Assembly: GCA_018894105.1 (NCBI GenBank)
Contig: CM032127.1
Span: forward strand, 35,298,760 to 35,362,759
DNA length: 64,000 bases
From: Jacaranda mimosifolia
Lineage: Eukaryota > Streptophyta > Magnoliopsida > Lamiales > Bignoniaceae
Reading direction: 5' to 3'
The notes beneath the pieces were generated by a model. The model had not been told where the DNA came from, ran no database searches, and saw only the letters and a program-made list of their open reading frames with translations. The position numbers were made by a program, and so were the translations under genes. Shown in pieces: positions 59,101 through 64,000 of the stretch (position 1 is its first letter; each line of letters begins with the position of its first letter).

Positions 59101-59745
59101 TCTAAAATTGTACTTCACTTTATCTAAAATTGTACTTTGATTTTTTGAACTTATACTTCAGTTTTTACATAATTTCACCTAAATTTGTATTCTTTTCATT
59201 GAAGTTCTATACTTTAAGTGTTCTAAAATTGTATTTCACTTCTTTTACTTCTGTTTCTTAAAATTATACTTCATTTTACCTAAATCTGTACTCTTTTCAT
59301 TGAAGTTCTGTACTTCAGGTGTTCTCAAATTGTACTTCATTTTATCTTAACTTGTACTTCAATTTTTTGAATCTCTTATTTAACTTTACAGTGTTCTATT
59401 AATGGATTATCCAAAAATTGTAATGCAATTGCTAAGGTTTTATACTTCATGCATTCTGAAATTGTACTTCTTTTTATATAAAATTATACTTAAGCTTTTA
59501 CGTAAAATTGTTCTCCATTATTTAAGTTTATAAAGTTCTATTAATTTTACACTTCATTTTACCTAAAGTTCTATACTTAAAGTGCTTTACTTATTGATTA
59601 TAAAAAATTATACTGCAATTGCTTGCGTTTTATACTTCTATTGTTCTGAAATTATATTTCGTTTATTTGAAATTATACCACAATGCTGAGTTGTTCTACA
59701 TATTGTACTTTATTTTACCTAAAATTGTACTTCATTTGTCAACCT
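56160..59745 (+). repeat. 3.6-kb GTACTTCA-rich tandem array in the transposase intron region
   Basis: Dense array of monomers of about 23-25 bp such as aaattgtacttcattttatct, interleaved with gttttatacttcaagtgttctg. Nearly all carry the word in the GTACTT orientation, sense to the transposase. A longer unit is superimposed: the landmark gattatccaaaa..ta.tgc recurs near 57614, 57964, 58313, 58675, 59048 and 59401, a period of about 350-373 bp, with shorter spacings of 163-289 bp to the left. Small frames inside are repeat by-products. The array ends at the acceptor-like aacctcag before the next exon. Confidence 0.9.
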
Positions 59746-59748
59746 CAG

Positions 59749-61664
59749 GGATGCAGTCGAGGAGGAAATTGGTTCGACCAATGCATCGCACAATGAATTG
59801 GCTTTAATTAGCAACTCAATTGATGCATGGAGGAATTACATATATGGAGAGGGTCAAACATTCAAGGATGCTCAGGAGTTCAGAATTATGCTTAAGAATT
59901 ATGTAGTGTCTACTTTGTGGTCATTTAAATACAAGAAAAATAACAGCAAAAAAATCATAGTCGTTTGTAGTGATGAAAATTACAAATGGAGAATCTATGC
60001 ATCAAGGCATGAGGCTGATAAATTATTTGGCATTCAAAAATGCAATCTAGAGCACACATGTGGTGAGGATAATCTTCGGACAAGGGGACATCCTAAAGTC
60101 GATTCCGCTTGGGTTGCTAACGTTGTGAAGGATAAATTGAGATCAGAGCCATGTTATCGGCCCTCTACCATATTGAAAGATATCCACAGAGAATACGATG
60201 TGGAACTTAGGTACCATAAAGCATAGATGGGTAAGGAATTAGCTATGCATGACATCCATGGAGCTGAGAAGGGATCTTAGGATAAGTTGTGGTGGTACTG
60301 TGATGCTGTGAATATGATAAACCCTAGAAGTATTGCAGACTGTGAGATTGACCCAATCAGTCAAAAATCTCGTCGGCTATTTATATGTTTCAATGCCTAT
60401 CTTCTTGGTTTTCTCAGGGGATGCAGGCCATTGATATTCTTGGACGGCACCCATATTAAAAAAATACAAAGGAGTCTTACTCAGCGCTGTCAGTAAGGAT
60501 GCAAATGATGGCTTATTCACGTTAGCATATGCAGTTGTTGACTCCGAAAATGATATTAATTGGGGGTGGTTCTGCTTTAAGCTAAGAAGTATCTTAGATT
60601 TTAAATATCTGCCTGGCTTATCAAGGTTTAGTTTCTTCTCCGATCAACATTCAGGTCTTCTTAAGGCCCTCCCCATGATATTTCCCGGTAGCCACCATGC
60701 ATATTGCTTGAGACACTTAGTAGATAACTTTAAGAAACAAGTAAGTGTACTTTATCTTTGTTTGTGAGACAATTATGTGAAATATACTCTTATTCATAAC
60801 ATTTAGCACATTACTGTTCTATTATTCTAAATTCAGGTATTAAGGAAGTACCCTCTACATAACAAGAAACACTGGTGTTCTGTTTTTATGAAAGCTGCAT
60901 ATGCGCCTACAAGATAGGAGTATACCCGATATATAGACAGCATCTTGGAGTCAATGCCGCTTACCAGAGACTTTATAATGTAGTCTGACCCACCATGTTG
61001 GGCAAATTCCTTATTCAGTGGAGATCGATGGGTGGTAATAAACAATAATCAAGTAGAAAGTTGGAATAATTGGGTTAAACCAGCCCGATTTATGCTAGTT
61101 GTAGCCATGGTTGATCACATACGCATGCATGTAATGGTTATGATGCATGATAGATGAGAAGAATCTCATAAGATGGTTGGTCAATTATGTCCCAAGCCAG
61201 AGAAGAAGTTGGCAATCAATCATTTGCATTCTCGTAACTTAAAAGTTGTCATGTCTAGTGGTTGGAGCTTTGAGGTGATTAAGCAAGATAAATCGTATGC
61301 TGTAGATTTACATAGCAGGGTTTGTTCGTGCAGAGCATGGCAGATTGATAAAATACCATGCAGACATGCTTATGTTTGTATCGAGTCAAAGTCACATTCA
61401 CCGTATGACTTCACCGATCAATATTACCGAATTGAGATGTATCAACAAGCATACCAAGTAGTGATAAACCCTATTCCTACATTTGATATACATATATTCC
61501 CTCTAGATGATGATGACGTCATTCAGGCACCTGATTGCCGATCTCAGCCTGGGCGTAGAAGGACACAGAGGATTCCATCACAGATTGAGAAATGTGTAAT
61601 TAAGTGAAAAAGGTGTGGTAGAACAGGGCATAATCGTCGAACTTGCAAAGAATCAGTAAACTAG
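59749..61664 (+). pseudogene. MULE-2 MuDR-type transposase, catalytic part, decayed
   Basis: Two exons (59749-60740; 60837-61664) flank a 96-bp intron with gtaagt and attcag. In order: GEGQTFKDAQEF and YKWRIYASRHE (DNA-binding region), HTCGEDNLRTRG, RPSTILKDIHREYDVEL, then the DDE nuclease with Asp in FLDGTH (60443), Asp in FSDQHSG (60642) and Glu in NNNQVESWN (61056). The SWIM finger CSCRAWQIDKIPCRHAYVC (61323-61379) and the knuckle RCGRTGHNRRTC (about 61611-61646) follow. All three catalytic residues survive. It is inactivated by stops after YHKA (60224), AEKGS, YAPTR, RDFIM, MMHDR and KCVIK, and by a 1-base loss in the A-run after DGTHIK (about 60458). Several stops sit at former Trp, Gln or Arg codons. 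Confidence 0.9.
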
Positions 61665-61666
61665 TT

Positions 61667-62100
61667 AAATTTTGCACCTCAATCTGGGATAATTGTACTT
61701 GATTTCTTCACATTTGCACCTCATGTGATTTAGTGTGAAATTAGTATTCTTGCATGTTGTCGGAGACATAGTAGAATTTTGTACCTTAATCTAGGATAAT
61801 TGTACTTGATTTCTTCACATTTGCACATCACTTAGGCAATGAGGTAGGTGATTTAGTGTGAAATTAGCATTCTTGCATGTTTTCCGAGACATAGTTAAAT
61901 TTTGTACCTCAATCTGGGATAATTGTACTTGATTTCTTCACATTTGCACCTCACTTGGGCAATGAGACAGGTGATTTAGCGTAGCGTGAAATTAGCATTC
62001 TTGCATGTTGTTGGAGGCATAGTAGAATTCTGTACCTCAATCTGGGATAATTGTACTCGATTTCTTCACATTTGCACCTCACTTGGGCAATTTTGTACTT
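61667..62100 (+). repeat. 107-128-bp tandem repeat, 3.5 copies
   Basis: The landmark aatct(g/a)ggataattgtact occurs at 61681, 61788, 61911 and 62039 (periods 107, 123 and 128). Units carry ttttgtacctcaa, cttcacatttgcacctca, gtgaaattagcattcttgcatgtt and gagacatagta. It starts three bases after the transposase stop. Confidence 0.9.
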
Positions 62101-62429
62101 AATATCTTAATATTTTTACTAATATTTTTGAATTGAAATTTGTTCAAAGATTTGCTTTTTAAGTCTTGGTAAATAATAACCAAACTATTGAAGTATGTGT
62201 CAATATTTATCATATGAATAAAATAAAGTGTAAAATTTTTAAGTTGCTAATCACTAGAGTTCAACGGATGAATGTTATCAATCGCAGTAATGAAAGAATA
62301 CTTATGCTTTCAAAGATGTAAACAAATGAGAATTTGACGATGATATCCACTCTATCACGCGTACAAATTCGTACTTCACCAGATCCGATAATCTCAAATT
62401 ATTGTACTTGCCCATCATTACAATTATTG
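62101..62429. other. Spacer between repeat blocks
   Basis: AT-rich with scattered gtact words (62091, 62364, 62406). No frame or repeat of its own. Confidence 0.5.
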
Positions 62430-63410
62430 GAGAATAATTATTCAATTGCAATAAGTTTACTTCAACAAAACAAATTTTATACTTAGTTTGTTTCGAATTT
62501 GTACTTCATTTGGACTTCGTTTCCCTGAATTGTACTCAAAATCCCTGCCCTGTTTCAATTGAATTTAAGTGTTTTTCAGCGAAACATATTTTACAGTTTC
62601 TTTGTTCCGGGTTTGTACTTCATTGCCCTCAAAATGCACTCAAATTCGTCACCCAGTTTCGATTAAATTGAAGTGTACTTCAACCAATCATATTTTATAC
62701 TCTGTTTATTTTAAGTTTGTACTTTGTTTCCCCTGAATTGTACTCAAAATCCCTTCCCTATTTCAATTAAATTTAAGTGTTCTTGAGCGAAACACATTTT
62801 ATACTTTCTTTGTTTCTGGGTTTGCACTTCGTTGCCCTCAAAATGCACTCAAATCTGTTGCCCAGATTCAATTGAATTGAAATGTACCTCAACGAAGCAA
62901 ATTTTATACTCTGTTTATTCTGAGTTTGTACTTTGTTTCCTTTGAATTATACTCAAATTCCCTGCCCTATTTCAATTGAATTTAAGTGTTCTTCAGCAAA
63001 ACACATTTTATACTTTCTTTGTTCCGGGTTGTACTTCATTGCCCTCAAAATGCACTCAAATCCGTCGCCCAGTTTCAATTGAATTGAAGTTTACTTCAAC
63101 GAAGCACATTTTATACTTTTTTTATTCTGAGTTTGTACTTTGTTTCCCTTGAATTGTACTCAAATTCTCTGCCCTGTTTCAATTGAATTTAAGTTTTCTT
63201 CAGTGAAACACATTTTATACTTTCTTTGTTTTGGGTTTGTACTTCATTGCCCTCAAAATACACTCAAATCCCTTGCTTAGTTTTAATTGAATTGAAGTGT
63301 ACTTCAACGAAACACATTTTATACTTTGTTTATTTCGAGTTTGTACTTCATTTCCCCTGACTTGTATTCAAATTCCCTGCCCTATTTCAATTGAATTTAA
63401 GTTATAAATA
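62430..63410 (+). repeat. 208-bp dimeric tandem repeat, about 4.7 copies
   Basis: The landmark ccct(g/t)ccct.tttcaatt.aatttaag recurs at about 62544, 62751, 62960, 63168 and 63377, a period near 208 bp. Each unit is two related halves of about 104 bp: one with ccctcaaaatgcactcaaat and tttgttc.gggtttgtacttcattg, the other with gaattgtactcaaa and tttatt..gagtttgtactttgtttccc. Confidence 0.88.
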
Positions 63411-63529
63411 ATTAATGGAAAATTACACTTACATACAAAATAATATTATAAACAAAGTATGCTTCAATTTACACATGTATTTACATACAAGTGATTCAAA
63501 TCCTGGCATTTTCATGACTTAATATTGTA
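63411..63529. other. Short AT-rich spacer after the repeats
   Basis: No feature. On the minus strand it is directly downstream of the Ulp1-like pseudogene and may be its 3' untranslated part. Confidence 0.45.
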
Positions 63530-64000
63530 TATGTCATATTGCACGGTATTTATCAATTTCAATTGTTCTAGCATCCCTCTAGAACTCGAGGGTGTCTCTA
63601 GCAAAATATTTTGCCCAAAGGCATACATACACACCACAATCCACTGTACCCACTTGCTGTCTGTTTTTTTTCTACTTTATTTGTTCGTCCACACGATTCC
63701 CTAATGAAAGCTTCATGTACTGAGAATAGAATGAAGCCTACAAAAATATTGATCAGGTGTTGACTCCGTATTGTATGAAGAAATCATAGGGAAAGAAAGC
63801 AAACTTACAATGGCAATAGCTATCGGTTTGTATCTGGCGGCCATTATTGAATTCATGTATAAGAAAGAACGAGTCGAGGTGTCGAGGACAACCAAGAACT
63901 AGTACTGGCACTGGAAAATCGGTAGGATTATGTAACGACACTGGTTTAAAACATCCACCGTGAGCTCTTCCAAATCTTTACAGGTGAAGATGTTAAATTT
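63530..64000 (-). pseudogene. Ulp1-like (C48) cysteine protease, C-terminal part, continues past the window
   Basis: The family cleaves SUMO or related precursors, and plant MULEs have captured it. On the minus strand, exon 64000-63809 reads KFNIFTCKDLEELTVDVLNQ, RYIILPIF then FLVVLDTSTRSFLYMNSI. A 71-bp intron (63808-63738, gtaagt to tttttgtag, phase 0) leads to exon 63737-63530 with QYMKLSLGNRVDEQ, VGTVDCGVYVCLWAKYF and DARTIEIDKYRAI. The nucleophile region DCGVYVC with Cys at 63638-63636 is clear. The catalytic His-Trp pair reads Tyr-stop (QCQY*F), and the catalytic Asp of the usual YDS/MDS box reads Asn (YMNS). Further stops follow QIK, TLEF and YRAI. Convergent with the transposase. The N-terminal part lies beyond the window. 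Confidence 0.8.

Larger units (their letters stand above)
55440..64000 (+). mobile_element. MULE-2: ULP-carrying Mutator-like element, right end outside the window
   Basis: It contains, in order, a terminal-repeat-like stretch, the N-terminal transposase exon, a 3.6-kb tandem array, the catalytic transposase, two more repeat blocks and a convergent Ulp1-like protease. MULEs carrying Ulp1-like proteases are known in plants (Kaonashi in Arabidopsis and related families). The right terminal repeat is not in the window, so the full length is unknown. Confidence 0.7.

Noticed and set aside
56431..59127. Series of short plus-strand frames with LYF/VLKLYF repeats
   Set aside because: They are translations of the GTACTTCA tandem array, not genes.

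Overview
This 64 kb window looks like a repeat-dominated intergenic block of a flowering-plant nuclear genome, probably a eudicot. It is AT-rich. It holds Ty1-copia elements with LTRs of about 2.2 kb, a chromovirus-type solo LTR, a TRIM, MITE-like elements and Mutator-like elements (MULEs). I found no intact host gene, no tRNA, no rRNA and no CRISPR array. Every recognisable protein sequence is transposon-derived and broken by stops or frameshifts. The species cannot be named from the sequence.

Layout. 1-620: unassigned. 621-2800: solo copia LTR (minus). 2801-4014: remnant of a related, older LTR element with a 41-bp tandem repeat and the start of its 3' LTR. 4015-10435: copia element A (minus; 3' LTR, pol, gag, part of the leader). 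10463-17758: copia element D (plus; leader, gag-pol, 3' LTR). A and D lie head to head and probably lost their 5' LTRs in one deletion. 17759-18420: more of the old LTR, with a 185-bp duplication. 18430-24130: AT-rich spacer with a complete TRIM (19591-19949, perfect 5-bp target duplication) and two weaker DNA-transposon candidates.

24133-53743 reads as one old MULE (MULE-1, about 6.8 kb of its own sequence). It was opened by a chromovirus-like solo LTR (26361-29105, TSD atcat) and by a minus-strand copia element (29732-49836, target gcatg). That copia holds a plus-strand copia (B, from 33140), which in turn holds an inverted solo LTR (41740-43990, TSD tcttt). This is four levels of nesting. 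MULE-1 keeps degenerate terminal repeats, a relic of the N-terminal transposase exon (53360-53060, minus), a 43-bp tandem array just downstream of that exon, and an array of about 445-bp units.

55440-64000 holds a second MULE of the same lineage (MULE-2), running off the right edge. It has a terminal-repeat-like stretch, a well-preserved N-terminal exon (55839-56123), 3.6 kb of tandem repeats rich in GTACTTCA where the first intron should be, and a MuDR-type transposase (59749-61664) with all three DDE residues, the SWIM finger and the C-terminal zinc knuckle. Two further repeat blocks follow, then a convergent Ulp1-like (C48) cysteine protease pseudogene on the minus strand at 63530-64000.

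The most interesting system is this ULP-carrying MULE lineage. In both copies the N-terminal exon is followed within about 100 bp by a tandem array, and the two array monomers align to each other (ATACT..A..TGTTC......GTACTT). Recurrent GTAC-core words run through every array of both elements. This resembles the short-motif arrays known from VANDAL-type MULEs. The functional reading (binding sites for an element-encoded protein) is inference.
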